The notes: generated by a model from the letters alone, not told the origin. A DNA stretch of 64,000 nt from Microbacterium protaetiae (GCF_004135285.1 NZ_CP035494.1:186001-250000), one strand, 5' to 3'; positions 8,912 through 19,000 are shown, counted from the first letter of the stretch. Program-made: numbers and translations.

Positions 8912-10960
8912 CTACTGCTTGGCCACCAGGGTCAGCACGTCGTACGACGCGACGAGCTCGTCGCGCTGGTTGCGGATCACGGCATCCCAGCGCACCTCGC
9001 CGTAGTCATCGGTCTCTCGCGGCGTGATCTGCTTGGCGGTGAGCTCGACGCGGATGGCGTCGCCCGGTGAGACGGGCGTGACGAAGCGCAGATCCTCGAG
9101 TCCGTAATTGGCCAGCACCGGGCCGGGCGCGGGGTCGACGAACAGCCCCGCCGCAAACGAGATGAGCAGATAGCCGTGCGCGACCCGTCCGGGGAAGAAC
9201 GGGTTCGCCGCTGCGGCCTGCTGGTCCATGTGCGCATAGAACGTGTCGCCGGTGAAGTGCGCGAACGTCTCGATGTCGTCGAGCGTCACCTCGCGCTGAC
9301 CCGACGCGAACCGGTCGCCCACACGCAGCCGTGACAGCGGTTTGCGGAAGGGATGCTCGCCGTCGGTGTGCACCCGGGCGCCGGAATACCACACCCCGGT
9401 CAGTGCCGTGAGCATGTCGGGCGAGCCCTGCACGGCCGTGCGCTGCATGAAGTGCTGCACCGCGCGAATGCCGCCCAACTCCTCCCCGCCACCCGCGCGC
9501 CCCGGGCCGCCGTGCACGAGGTGCGGCACCGGTGAGCCGTGCCCGGTCGAGGTGCGTGCGTCAGCGGAGTCGAGCATCAGCACGCGGCCGTTGTACGGCG
9601 CGACGCGCTCGAACAGCTCGCGGGCGACGCCCTCGTCGTCGGTGGCGACGCTGGTCACGAGCGACCCGCCGCCCCGGTTCACCAGCGCGGCGGCTTCTGC
9701 CACCGAGCTGTACCCGATCACCGTCGACACCGGCCCGAACGCCTCCACCTCGTGCGCAGCATCGGGCGCGTCGGGCCCGAAACCGATGAGCATCGGCGCG
9801 ACGAACGCCCCGTCGGGGGCGGGCCCGGTCGTCCCGTCGGCGCGCACCACATCGGGCGCGTCCGTCGAGCCGAGCAGCAGCCGGCCCCCCGCGCTCACCA
9901 GGTGATCAACCTGAGTGATCACCTCGTGAGTCTGCGCGAGAGAGACCAGCGGGCCCATCGTCACGCCCTGGGCCCGCGGGTCGCCCAGCACAAGTTTTTC
10001 GTCGAGCCGGGCGCGCAGCGCCTCCACGACGGCGTCGATGGATGCCGCCGGCACTATCGCACGACGGATGGCCGTGCACTTCTGCCCGGCCTTGGCCGTC
10101 AGCTCGGTGAACAGCTGGCGGATGTATGCGTCGAACACGGGCGTGCCGGGCACCGCGTCGGGGCCGAGCACCGACGCGTTGATCGAGTCGGTCTCGCTGA
10201 AGAACCGCACCCCGTCGGGTGTCTGCGCGCGCAGCGCCGCTGCCGTGGATGCGGAACCGGTGAAGGCCACGGCATCCCCCAGCCGCAGCAGCTCGAACAC
10301 CCCGGGCAGTGGTCCCGAGACGAGTTGTAGGGCGCCGTCGGGAACCAGACCCGAATCCACGAGGATGCGCACCCACGCTTCGGTCAGGTGCGCCGTCGGC
10401 GTTGCGGGCTTGATCAACGTCGGCACGCCCGCCAGGAACGCCGGCGCGAGCTTTTCGAACGGGCCCCAGGTCGGAAAGTTGAAGGCGTTGATCTGCACGA
10501 CCACGCCTGGCAGCCGCGTGTACACGTGGCGGCCGAGAAAAGAGCCGTCCTTCGACAGCTGCTCGGCCGGTCCGTCCAGCAGCACGTGGGCGTTGGGCAA
10601 CTCGCGGCGGCCCTTCGACCCGTACGTGAAAAGCACGCCGATGCCGCCGTCGACGTCGATCATCGAGTCGCGCACGGTGGCACCGGCCGTCGTGGCCAAC
10701 TCGTACAGCTGGTCCTTGTGCTCGGTCAGCACCTGCGCGAACTGCTTGAGCAGCAGGGCCCGCTGATGGAAGGTCAACTCGCCCAGCGACCGCTGACCGG
10801 CCTCTCGCGCATAGGCGAGCGCACCGGCCAGATCGATTCCCTCGCTGGAGATACGGGCGACCTCCTCGCCCGTGGATGCGTCGCGCACCACCGCTGCATC
10901 TACGCCGCTGCGCGGCATCCACCAGTCCCCGTCGACATAGCTCGGCAGCGTTGCATCCAT
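8912..10960 (-). CDS. paaZ: Bifunctional oxepin-CoA hydrolase / aldehyde dehydrogenase PaaZ
   Basis: Opens the oxepin-CoA ring and oxidises the resulting semialdehyde. 682 residues, the full two-domain length. Residues 1 to about 520 form an aldehyde dehydrogenase with the Glu in [11 protein letters not shown] and the nucleophilic Cys in [11 protein letters not shown]. Residues 540-680 form a MaoC-like (R)-hydratase domain with Asp/His in the YAHMDQQ...[12 protein letters not shown] region. A TAAGGT -10-like box lies 7 bases before the ATG, and the operator-like site 10972-10988 sits just upstream, divergent from the TetR gene. Confidence 0.95.
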   Translation of the reverse strand: MDATLPSYVDGDWWMPRSGVDAAVVRDASTGEEVARISSEGIDLAGALAYAREAGQRSLGELTFHQRALLLKQFAQVLTEHKDQLYELATTAGATVRDSMIDVDGGIGVLFTYGSKGRRELPNAHVLLDGPAEQLSKDGSFLGRHVYTRLPGVVVQINAFNFPTWGPFEKLAPAFLAGVPTLIKPATPTAHLTEAWVRILVDSGLVPDGALQLVSGPLPGVFELLRLGDAVAFTGSASTAAALRAQTPDGVRFFSETDSINASVLGPDAVPGTPVFDAYIRQLFTELTAKAGQKCTAIRRAIVPAASIDAVVEALRARLDEKLVLGDPRAQGVTMGPLVSLAQTHEVITQVDHLVSAGGRLLLGSTDAPDVVRADGTTGPAPDGAFVAPMLIGFGPDAPDAAHEVEAFGPVSTVIGYSSVAEAAALVNRGGGSLVTSVATDDEGVARELFERVAPYNGRVLMLDSADARTSTGHGSPVPHLVHGGPGRAGGGEELGGIRAVQHFMQRTAVQGSPDMLTALTGVWYSGARVHTDGEHPFRKPLSRLRVGDRFASGQREVTLDDIETFAHFTGDTFYAHMDQQAAAANPFFPGRVAHGYLLISFAAGLFVDPAPGPVLANYGLEDLRFVTPVSPGDAIRVELTAKQITPRETDDYGEVRWDAVIRNQRDELVASYDVLTLVAKQ

Positions 10961-10971
10961 GCCGAATACCT

Positions 10972-10988
10972 TACCGATCGTTCAGGAA
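10972..10988. promoter_or_regulatory. Probable PaaR operator (paaZ/paaR intergenic)
   Basis: TACCGATCGTTCAGGAA, matching TACCGCTCGTTCAGTAA at 5334-5350 in 15 of 17 positions and in the same orientation. It overlaps the likely paaZ -10 (plus-strand 10968-10973) and lies upstream of the TetR gene, so binding there would control both. Confidence 0.75.
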
Positions 10989-11015
10989 AGAGACGACACG
11001 TGCCAGACTGGGGCG

Positions 11016-11609
11016 GTGACCGAACAGGCCAGACGCGGGCGCCCCGGGTACGACCGGGAGCAGATTCTGCAGGTCGCCGTGATGCTGTTCATCGAGCAGG
11101 GCTACGACGCGACCTCGGTCGCGCAGCTCGCCGAGCGTCTCGGACTGACCAAGTCGGCCCTGTACCACCACTTCGCCTCGAAGGAAGAGCTGCTCTCCGT
11201 TGCGCTCGAGCAGGCCCTGGGCGGGCTGGAGGCGGTGCTCGAAACCGATCAGGCCACGGCCGGCACGGCCGCCGAGCGCCTGGCCGCCGTCCTGCGCGGT
11301 GCGGTGCAGGTGCTGTCGGCGCGATTGCCCGCGGTCACGCTGCTGCTGCGCGTGCGCGGCAACAGCGACACCGAGCGCGCGGCCCTCGCGCGCCGCCGCG
11401 CCTTCGACCGAAAGGTCACCTCGCTCGTGCGCGCAGCGCAGCACGAGGGCTCGGTGCGCGCCGACATCGATGCGTCGGTGGCCACCCGCTTGGTCTTCGG
11501 CATGGTCAACTCGCTCATCGAGTGGTACCGGCCCACCGGCGGTGAGGGCGCCGACCAGCTGGCCGCCGACGTGCTCGCCGTCGCCCTGGACGGCCTGCGC
11601 ACGCGCTGA
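11016..11609 (+). CDS. paaR: TetR-family regulator of phenylacetate genes (PaaR-like)
   Basis: 197-residue TetR protein. The HTH is at [21 protein letters not shown], residues ~30-50, followed by SKEELL. The GTG at 11016 is preferred to an ATG at 10959, because the latter would overlap paaZ and run through the operator; a CAGACT box lies 6 bases before the GTG. In actinobacteria PaaR represses paa genes and is released by phenylacetyl-CoA. Location and the shared operator support that role here, but the ligand is inferred. Confidence 0.85.
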   Translation: MTEQARRGRPGYDREQILQVAVMLFIEQGYDATSVAQLAERLGLTKSALYHHFASKEELLSVALEQALGGLEAVLETDQATAGTAAERLAAVLRGAVQVLSARLPAVTLLLRVRGNSDTERAALARRRAFDRKVTSLVRAAQHEGSVRADIDASVATRLVFGMVNSLIEWYRPTGGEGADQLAADVLAVALDGLRTR

Positions 11610-11610
11610 C

Positions 11611-11958
11611 TCAAGAGCTGACGCGACGAGAGAATCGCTCCCATGCCGATTGACGCGTGACGCCGAGGACATCGGCGACCTGTTGCCACGATGCGCCCGC
11701 CGTTCGTGCCGTCTTCACCCAACCGACCAATTCCTCGTCGACATGGGCACCCACCTGGGCCACCTCCGGAAGAATCTCCAGGATGCGGCTGAGTCCGAGG
11801 GACACCCGGTGATCTGGCGAGAACACACGAGACAGCTCCGTGTCCCCCGGCTGGTCGACGAGCACCGCCGCATCTCGGACGCAATCCGCACAGATGGCGA
11901 CGCCGGGCCCGGCGACGAGGCGCACACCGGTTCGAGCCCTCAGACAGAACGAGCACAT
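11611..11958 (-). CDS. Zinc-finger plus HTH small regulatory protein
   Basis: About 115 residues. The N-terminus has four cysteines, C2-x2-C5 and C23-x2-C26, in the spacing of the ClpX-type C4 zinc finger. The C-terminus holds a helix-turn-helix-like segment (TAGASWQQVADVLGVTRQSAWERF). A GTG one codon earlier (11961) is an alternative start. It is transcribed divergently from an MFS exporter, with a perfect 23-bp palindrome between them that overlaps its likely -10 (TAGACT, minus strand). I infer a compact sensor-repressor of itself and the transporter. I do not recognise a named homologue. Confidence 0.75.
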   Translation of the reverse strand: MCSFCLRARTGVRLVAGPGVAICADCVRDAAVLVDQPGDTELSRVFSPDHRVSLGLSRILEILPEVAQVGAHVDEELVGWVKTARTAGASWQQVADVLGVTRQSAWERFSRRVSS

Positions 11959-11975
11959 CACATGGACAAGTCTAG

Positions 11976-11998
11976 AGTGTCAGGGTTACCCTGACACT
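11976..11998. promoter_or_regulatory. Perfect 23-bp palindromic operator
   Basis: Arms AGTGTCAGGGT and ACCCTGACACT around a single central base, with no mismatches. It lies between the divergent zinc-finger/HTH gene and the MFS gene that starts at 12000. The length and perfection point to a dimeric HTH protein site controlling both genes. Confidence 0.8.
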
Positions 11999-11999
11999 T

Positions 12000-13295
12000 G
12001 TGACATCCGACATGCGTCTCAGCCTTCGCCACAACCGCCCGTTCCGTGCCCTGTGGACGAGCAGCGTCGGCGAGTCACTCGCAGACGACGTCTCGCGTTC
12101 GGTTCTCCCTCTGGTCGCGGCCAGCACACTCGGTGCAGGCTCCTCAGCCATCGGACTTCTGCAGGCGCTCAGCATGGCTGCGTTCCTCCTCCTGGGAATA
12201 CCGGCTGGCGCCGTGGTCGAACGCGCCCGCATCCGTCGGGTGATGCTCTCGACGACCGGCGTTCGAGCAGTGGCCGTGACCACCATCCCCATCGCGGCAT
12301 TCTGCGGCGTGCTCTCAATGTGGCAGCTGTTCTGTGCCGTGGCGGTCATCGGCGTTGCGGATGTGTTCTTCTCCGCGGCATCCTCCGCCGCACTTCCTCG
12401 CCATGTCGCGGCGCCGGATCTGGGCCAGGCGTACAGCAGCCTTCGGGCCACCCAAGCAGCGACCTCGATCGCCGGGCCGGGCATCGGGTCCGTGATCATT
12501 CGTATGTCGTCGCCCGCCGTCGCGGTCTTCTCCGCGTCCGCGGGGTATCTCCTTTCAGCCCTCGCTCTCAGCAGATATCCCGACGATCAACCGTTCCCCA
12601 CGGAATCGCCTGAGCGTCAACGCCGGTCATTGTGGCGTGATGCGGCGGATGGGCTCTCGTATGCGGCTCGTCACCGGGTGCTCCGACCGCTCTTCCTCGG
12701 GAATGCGTTCTGGAACTCTGCAAGCGCGATGGCCAACGCCGTCCTTGTCGTGTTCGCATTGCAGGAAGCGGGACTGCGCGCAGGCGATTTCGCTCTCGTG
12801 ACAGTGTGCGAGGCAGCCGCCGCATTCGCCGGGGCAACTCTCGCGACTTCGCTTTCTCGGGCGCTCGGTATCGGGCGCGCGAAGACTGTGGCGATGACCG
12901 CGAACACCCTGGTCCTGGCGGCATACCCTGTGGTCCCGTCGCTCTTTGGCTCCTCGTTCCTCTGGATCGCGGCGCTGGGATCGCTGTCAACGTTCGCAGC
13001 GATGATCTACTCGCTCAGCGCCGCCGGCACGGTGGCACAGGTGACACCCCCCGGGTTGCATGCGCGGGTCATGTCATGCGCTCGATTCGCGGCGCTGGGC
13101 CCCATGCCCGTGGCGAGCATCGTGGGTGGCACCGTCGGAGACATCGCCGGGCTGTCGGCCGCCCTCATGTTGGCCGCCGTCCTCAGCGCCATGTCTCTGG
13201 CGGTATTCATGACGAACCCGCAGCGGCGGTGGAAAGCCATGCCGACTGCCGAGGAACTCATCTCTGCCGGGTATCTCCCCCGCGAACCGTCGTGA
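12000..13295 (+). CDS. MFS exporter (DHA3/EntS-like)
   Basis: 431-residue membrane protein with about 12 hydrophobic helices and the N-terminal pattern RHNRPFRALWTSSVGESLADDV. The loop PAGAVVERARIRRVM and the overall length match drug- or siderophore-export MFS proteins of the MFS_3 type. It starts at GTG 12000 immediately after the palindrome, or at ATG 12012. Its substrate is unknown. The divergent zinc-finger/HTH gene is the likely regulator. It converges on the aldo-keto reductase across a repeat-rich gap. Confidence 0.8.
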   Translation: MTSDMRLSLRHNRPFRALWTSSVGESLADDVSRSVLPLVAASTLGAGSSAIGLLQALSMAAFLLLGIPAGAVVERARIRRVMLSTTGVRAVAVTTIPIAAFCGVLSMWQLFCAVAVIGVADVFFSAASSAALPRHVAAPDLGQAYSSLRATQAATSIAGPGIGSVIIRMSSPAVAVFSASAGYLLSALALSRYPDDQPFPTESPERQRRSLWRDAADGLSYAARHRVLRPLFLGNAFWNSASAMANAVLVVFALQEAGLRAGDFALVTVCEAAAAFAGATLATSLSRALGIGRAKTVAMTANTLVLAAYPVVPSLFGSSFLWIAALGSLSTFAAMIYSLSAAGTVAQVTPPGLHARVMSCARFAALGPMPVASIVGGTVGDIAGLSAALMLAAVLSAMSLAVFMTNPQRRWKAMPTAEELISAGYLPREPS

Positions 13296-13326
13296 CCGCC
13301 GCCCCGGGTCCTCTCGCGCAGGGACT

Positions 13327-13464
13327 CGCGAGATCACGCCCATGCACGCGTCAGGGCGCAAAATCCGTGCACAAGCGCGATCTCGCGGGCAGAAGTGTTG
13401 TGTCGTTTCGACTCGCTTCGCTCGCTCAACGACCGGGCGGTTCAACGAGCGGGCGGTTCGGCGA
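13327..13464. repeat. REP-like palindrome and degenerate repeat between convergent genes
   Basis: 13327-13387 is a long imperfect palindrome with arms CGCGAGATC and GATCTCGCG and inner TGCAC/GTGCA matches. It may also end transcription from both sides. It is followed at 13405-13437 by a second element containing CGCTTCGCTCGCTCAACGAC and then two GCGGTTC tracts. A close relative of the second element lies inside dnaE2 at 36525-36562. Confidence 0.7.
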
Positions 13465-13466
13465 GG

Positions 13467-14444
13467 TCAGTCCGCGGCCTCCGGCGGCGGGAACATCGCG
13501 TCGATGGCGGCGAGGTCGTCGGCCGACGGCGACCAGGCTGCGCCGGCGGCGGCGTTCGCCCGCACCTGCTCGGGCCGGGTCGCACCGGCGATCACACTCG
13601 ACAGCGAGGAGTGCGACAGCAACCACCCGAACGTCGCCTCGAGCATCGTGATGCCACGCTGGTCGCAGAACGACTGGTACGCGTCGAGGGCATCCCACGG
13701 CGCGTTCTCCCACAGCTGGCGCCGCTGGCGCATGATGCGGCTGTCGTCCGGCCCGCCGGCACGGGTGAATTTGCCGGTGAGCAGCCCGTTCTGCAGAGGG
13801 AAGTAGGGGAAGAAGCCGAGACCATAGCGCTCAACGGCGCGCAGCACATTGCGCTCGGCATCCCGCCGCAAAAGGCTGTACTCGTTCTGCGCCGAGACGT
13901 ACGGCACACTGTGCCGCTGAAGCGCGACGAAGTGCGCCTCGGCGATCTGCCAGCCCGAGAAGTTCGAGTGCCCGATGTAGCGAACCTTGCCCTCCCGCAC
14001 GAGGTCGCCCAGCGCGTCGAGGGTCTCTTCCATCGGCGTCTCGTTGTCGGGCGTGTGCAGCTGGTACAGGTCGATCCAGTCGGTCTGCAGGCGGCGCAGG
14101 GATGCCTCGACCGCCCGCCGCACGTACGACCGTGAGCCCTTCGCCCCGCCGCGGATGCCCAGATCGCGCCCGGAGTGTCCGAACTTCGTCGCCAGCACGA
14201 CCTCGTCGCGACGCCCGACCAGCGCCTGGCCCATCAGCGTCTCACTCAGCCCCGGTTCGGCGCCGTAGATATCGGCGGTGTCCAGGAACGTCACACCGGC
14301 ATCGATCGCGGCATCCAGCACAGCCTTCGTGCCCTCGAGTGTCTCCGTCGCGGTGCCGGGACGGCCGAAGTTGTTGCAGCCGAGCCCGACGGCGGAAACG
14401 AGAAGTCCTGATGCGCCCACACGGCGCTGTGGCAGATCGGTCAT
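13467..14444 (-). CDS. Aldo/keto reductase (AKR family)
   Basis: 325-residue NADPH-dependent oxidoreductase with a TIM barrel. The catalytic Asp and Tyr lie in FLDTADIYGAEPGLSE, the Lys in VVLATKFGHSG, and the His in LYQLHTPDNETPMEETLDAL. The C-terminal cofactor-binding part contains SVIAGATRPEQV. Length and motifs match the 'predicted oxidoreductase' AKR group related to potassium-channel beta subunits. The substrate cannot be told from context. Confidence 0.9.
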   Translation of the reverse strand: MTDLPQRRVGASGLLVSAVGLGCNNFGRPGTATETLEGTKAVLDAAIDAGVTFLDTADIYGAEPGLSETLMGQALVGRRDEVVLATKFGHSGRDLGIRGGAKGSRSYVRRAVEASLRRLQTDWIDLYQLHTPDNETPMEETLDALGDLVREGKVRYIGHSNFSGWQIAEAHFVALQRHSVPYVSAQNEYSLLRRDAERNVLRAVERYGLGFFPYFPLQNGLLTGKFTRAGGPDDSRIMRQRRQLWENAPWDALDAYQSFCDQRGITMLEATFGWLLSHSSLSSVIAGATRPEQVRANAAAGAAWSPSADDLAAIDAMFPPPEAAD

Positions 14445-14528
14445 CGTCTCTACCGTACCGGTCGCCGTTGCCGGGCAGTGCGTCGGACCGATACCGTGAG
14501 CATGCCGTATCTCGGAAGGACCAGCATC

Positions 14529-14936
14529 ATGACGAACCCCCCGAACCCCGGGCAGCCGTATGGTCAGCCCGCCCCGCCGCTCTCACCCGAGGGTGACAAG
14601 CAGGCCGCCATGTGGGCCCACATCGGCGGCATCGTCGGCTTCCTGCCGTCGCTGATCATTTGGCTCGTGCTCAAAGACCGTGGCCCGCGCGTGAACGGCG
14701 AGGGCAAAGAGGCGTTGAACTGGCAGATCACCGTGACGATCGCCTGGGTGGCCGTGGGGATCGTCCGTGGTCTCCTAGGTTGGCTTCCGTTCATCGGCCC
14801 CCTCTTCGTCGGCCTGCTGGGCCTTGTGCTGTTCGCCATCTGGGTGCTCAACGTCGTCTGGTCGATCATGGGCGGAGTCGCCGTCAACAACGGCGGCGGC
14901 TATCGTTACCCGATCAACCTGCGCCTGATCAAGTAA
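14529..14936 (+). CDS. DUF4870 membrane protein
   Basis: 135 residues: a Pro-rich N-terminal tail (NPPNPGQPYGQPAPPL), then GDKQAAMWAHIGGIVGFLPSL and three to four hydrophobic segments, ending NLRLIK. The pattern GKEALNWQI is typical of DUF4870. The start at 14529 has GGAAGGA upstream; the longer in-frame reading from 14478 has no ribosome-binding site. Function unknown, inner-membrane protein. Confidence 0.88.
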   Translation: MTNPPNPGQPYGQPAPPLSPEGDKQAAMWAHIGGIVGFLPSLIIWLVLKDRGPRVNGEGKEALNWQITVTIAWVAVGIVRGLLGWLPFIGPLFVGLLGLVLFAIWVLNVVWSIMGGVAVNNGGGYRYPINLRLIK

Positions 14937-14939
14937 CGG

Positions 14940-15896
14940 TCACACCCAGCCGCGGCGCACGGCTTCGGCACCCAGCTGAAACCGCGACAGCACGCCCGCA
15001 CGCTCGGCGAGTTCGGCGACGCGCCGTTGCACGGTGCGCACCGAGATAGACAGCTGCGAGGCGGCTGCGGCATCCGTCATGCCCAGCACCAGCAGCGACA
15101 GCAGATCGCGGTCTGCCTGGCTGACGCTGGGCTCGTCGGGACCCAGCAGCGGCCGCGCCGCCGACCAGTACTCGCCGAACATCGCCATCACAAGGTCGAG
15201 CAGTCCCGAGGGGTGCACCAGCAGGGCGCCGCTGACGCGATCGGGGCCGTGCGAATACATCGGCAGCAGCGCGATGGCGTCGTCGACCAGGAAAAGCCGC
15301 GTCGGCAGCGACGGCAGCACCCGGATGTCTTCCCCCGCCGCGATCGTCACCCGCGCGCTGTCGATGAAACCGGGCCGCTGAGCGACCTCTGACTCGATGA
15401 TGACCCGATAGCGTACGCCGCGCCGCAGCGCACGCTCCTCCTCGAGATTGTCCTGCGACGCCATCAGCGCCACCTCGCTGAGCACGAACACATCGACCCG
15501 CTCGAGCGCAGACGCCTGCAGTTGAGCCAGGCGCTGGCGCACGGCATCCGGCCCCACGACGACATCGACGACATCGGGCGCCGCGCGCTGCTCGGCTCCG
15601 TGCCGATACAGCTCACTGAAGTGCACGAGCGCCTCGTGCGCGGCGGCCAGTCGCCGTTCGCTCTCCAACAGCAACGGACGCAGAGCAAGCGAAGGCGGGG
15701 ATGCCACCACCCGGTCGGGTGCCGAGGCCTGACGGGCGACCAGCCCGGCACCCTCGAGTTCGTCGACGAGTCGGCGCACCCGCACGCTGTCGAGCCCGGT
15801 GACCCGGGCGAGCTCGTCGGGAGCTGCCGACGGCGCGGCCAGCAGGCTGCGGTAGAGCAGAACGTGATCGTCATCGAGCCCGATCGCGTCGAGCAT
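14940..15896 (-). CDS. TrmB/LuxR-type two-HTH transcriptional regulator
   Basis: 318 residues. Residues ~1-60 form a TrmB-like winged helix (LDDDHVLLYRSLLAAPSAAPDELARVTGLD). A middle region resembles the TrmB/PLD-like sensor part. The C-terminus is a LuxR-type HTH (LSLLVLGMTDAAAASQLSISVRTVQRRVAELAERAG). Such proteins in actinobacteria often sit beside secreted subtilases. Here it is divergent from one, with a 14-bp palindrome between, so it likely regulates that peptidase. The signal is unknown. Confidence 0.82.
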   Translation of the reverse strand: MLDAIGLDDDHVLLYRSLLAAPSAAPDELARVTGLDSVRVRRLVDELEGAGLVARQASAPDRVVASPPSLALRPLLLESERRLAAAHEALVHFSELYRHGAEQRAAPDVVDVVVGPDAVRQRLAQLQASALERVDVFVLSEVALMASQDNLEEERALRRGVRYRVIIESEVAQRPGFIDSARVTIAAGEDIRVLPSLPTRLFLVDDAIALLPMYSHGPDRVSGALLVHPSGLLDLVMAMFGEYWSAARPLLGPDEPSVSQADRDLLSLLVLGMTDAAAASQLSISVRTVQRRVAELAERAGVLSRFQLGAEAVRRGWV

Positions 15897-15964
15897 GCGG
15901 CCTCCAGATCTGCGGCGTCGATGGCTGGCGGATGACGGCCATGGCGGTTCTTCGCCACCACGTT

Positions 15965-15978
15965 ATACCGCGCGGTAT
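15965..15978. promoter_or_regulatory. 14-bp palindrome in divergent promoter
   Basis: ATACCGCGCGGTAT is a perfect palindrome 68 bases upstream of the regulator start (15896) and 41 bases upstream of the peptidase start (16019). Its position fits a site controlling both genes. Confidence 0.6.
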
Positions 15979-16018
15979 GGGAATGTGGGCCTCGCTCCCC
16001 AATCAGGAAAGGGTTCTC

Positions 16019-19000
16019 ATGGATCACCCCCACAATCGCCCCGCACGTCGACGTGCGCGGGCGACGCTGGCCGCCACGACCGGCGTCGCCTTGGGCCTCG
16101 GCGGGCTCGGCGCGGCCGCCCTCCCCGCCGAGGCGGCATCCTCGCACCAGGACAGCCCGGCGACCGCCGAGGCCGTGCACAGAGTGACACTCATCACCGG
16201 CGACACGGTGACCGTCACCGATCGCTCCGACGGCACCCACACCGTCGACGTCGACACAGTCACCGACGGCGACGGGTACAAGACACTGCAGGTCGGCGAC
16301 GACCTTCACGTCATTCCCGACAGCGTCGAGTCGTACCTCGCCCATGGCGTGCTCGACGACGACCTTTTCAACGTCAGCCTGCTCATCGAGGACGGATACG
16401 ACGACGCGCACGTGGATGCCACGCCGATCATCGTGCAGACCGACGGTGGCACCACCCGCTCGGCTCCGGCTCCCGGCCTGACCGTGCAGCGTGCGCTGCC
16501 CAGCATCGACGCGCAGGCAGTCACCGCGTCGCACGCCAAGGCCGCACAGACGTGGGAGGCGCTCACACGCACGAGCACGAAGACGCGCTCGGCGGCAGCA
16601 TCCGGCTTCGCCGGTGGCATCACCGCAATCCACCTCGACGGCAAGGTCAAGGCGACCCTCGACACCTCGGTGCCGTGGATCGGCGCTCCCGACGCGTGGG
16701 ATGCCGGATACACCGGCGACGGCGTGACCGTCGCCGTGCTCGACACCGGTTACGACGCCACCCACCCCGACCTGAAGGGTCAGGTCCTTGACGGCTCGCA
16801 GAGCTTCGTACCGGGTGAAGCCGTGAGCAGCGACCCCGAGGGACACGGCACCCACGTCACCTCGACGATCGTGGGCACAGGAGCGGCCAGCGACGGAAAG
16901 TACCGTGGCGTCGCCGACGGTGCGAAGGCGATCGTCGGCAAGGTCCTGGCCAATGACGGCTTCGGTCAGGACTCGTGGATCATCGCCGGCATGGAGTGGG
17001 CTGCGAAGAACGCCCCGATCGTGTCGATGAGCCTCGGTTCGACCACGCCCAGCGACGGCACCGACCTGATGTCCGAAGCGCTCGACGAGATCTCGGAACA
17101 GACCGGAGCGCTGTTCATCGTCGCGGCCGGCAACGCCACCAACCCCGAGACGATCGGTGCCCCCGGCGCCGCCGCCGATGCCCTCACCGTCGGCTCGGTC
17201 GACGACCCGTCGGGCGCGCTGTCGTGGTTTTCCAGCCAGGGTCCGCTGACCCTGTCGGGGGCGATGAAGCCCGATATCGCCGGCCCCGGCAACGACATCA
17301 CCGCAGCCCGTTCGGCCCAGAGCGCCGGCGAGGGCTACTACGTCAGCATGAGCGGCACCTCGATGGCCACGCCGCACATCGCCGGCGCAGCCGCGATCCT
17401 CAAGCAGCAGCATCCGGACTACACCGCCGACCAGCTGCGGGCTCTTTTGACCAGCACATCGCGTGACGTCGGGCTGAACCCCTACCAAGCCGGCGTCGGC
17501 GTGGTCGATCTGACCACCGCCATCGACGCGGACGTCGTAGCCTCGGGGTCGGCAGACTTCGGGATGCTGCACTGGGGCGATGATCCGACCACTCTGGAGC
17601 GCACCGTCACATACACGAACAACGGCTCGGCCGAGGTGACCCTCGACCTCGACGTCGCCGTCTCCGATACCACGCCCGCCGGCGACGGCGGAGTCGAGCC
17701 GCTGTCGGCCGAGGTCGCACCCAGCGATGTCGTGAGTGTGAGCGCCGATTCGCTCACCGTGCCCGCCGGCGAAAGCCGCGAGGTCACCCTGACCGCCGAC
17801 CAGGCGGCCGTGGCCGCCGGGCATCAGCTCTCGGGCGCACTGGTCGCCTCGATCGAGGGCACCGCAGTGGCCCGCACCGCGATCGGCATCATCGCCGAGG
17901 ACGAGCGCTACAGCCTGCACCTGACCGCGACCGATTTCGACGGCCAGCCCACCGAGGCCACCGCATGGCTGTGGAATGCCGAGAACCAGGCCTATCAGAT
18001 CGTCGACGTCGCCGGCCAGGCGACACTGCGGCTGCCGGCCGGCTCGTACAGCGTGTTCTCGTACATGACGCTGAACAAGAGCGCCGACAGCGCCGTCGAG
18101 GTTCTCACCGGCGACCCATCGGTCGACCTCACCTCCGAAGGTGCGACCGTCGCACTGGACGCACGTACGGCGAAGAAGGTCTCGGTCGACGTCGGAGAAC
18201 GAGGGCTTGAGACCACGGTGAACCGGATGGACTTCGCCGTCGACGGCTTCACCGGCAGCGCCTCTCTTCCGGTGACGATGGACGGCTTCTATGCGCAGCC
18301 GATGAACGCCGACGCCGACCAGGACTTCACGTACTCGGTGCGCTGGCGGCTGCAGCACCCGACACTCACGGTGAAGGCGGGGAGCCGCAACCTGGACCTC
18401 ATCGTGGCGGCCGGATCCACCCCTCTCGATGGCAAGCTACGCGCGAGCGCGGTGGATGCGGGCGACGGCTCCACCGACGCCTTCGCCGCCGTGGCAGCGA
18501 AGGGCAAGGTGGCCGTGGTCACCCACTCGTCGACCATCACGCCCGGCCAGCAGGCCGAGAACGCTCTGAACGCGGGCGCGAAGCTGCTGATCATCGTCAA
18601 CGACGCCGACGGTGAGTTCAGCGAGTGGGCAGGCTCGGCCGACTACACGCAGCCGACCAAGCTGGCCGTCGCGCAGATCAGCGGCGTGCAGGGCCGTGCC
18701 CTGTTGGCCGACATCACGCGCCACCCCGTACAGGTGTCGGGCACCGGCATCCCGTACTCGCAGGCGATCTGGGACATCTCACGCTTCGAAGACGGCAAGA
18801 TCTCGGCGAACCAGGCCTACCGGCCGGGCCGGCTGGCTCAGATCCAGACGACGTACTCCGGCGACGACACCCAGACCGTCGCAGAGTTCCGGTACGACTT
18901 CGTTCCGGGCGTGGAGTACGGCACCGGTTTCACCTACGCCGTTCCGCGCGGCATGACCCGCACCGAGTGGGTCAGCACGCGTGACGTGAGGTGGCTGCAG

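Noticed and set aside
10959..11015. ATG start at 10959 for the PaaR-like regulator
   Set aside because: It would overlap the paaZ start codon and translate the operator; the GTG at 11016 sits at the normal family start.
15464..18358. 964-codon open frame on the minus strand opposite the subtilase
   Set aside because: It runs antisense through the catalytic domain of the peptidase and into the regulator in another frame; no domain, start signal or codon pattern supports it.
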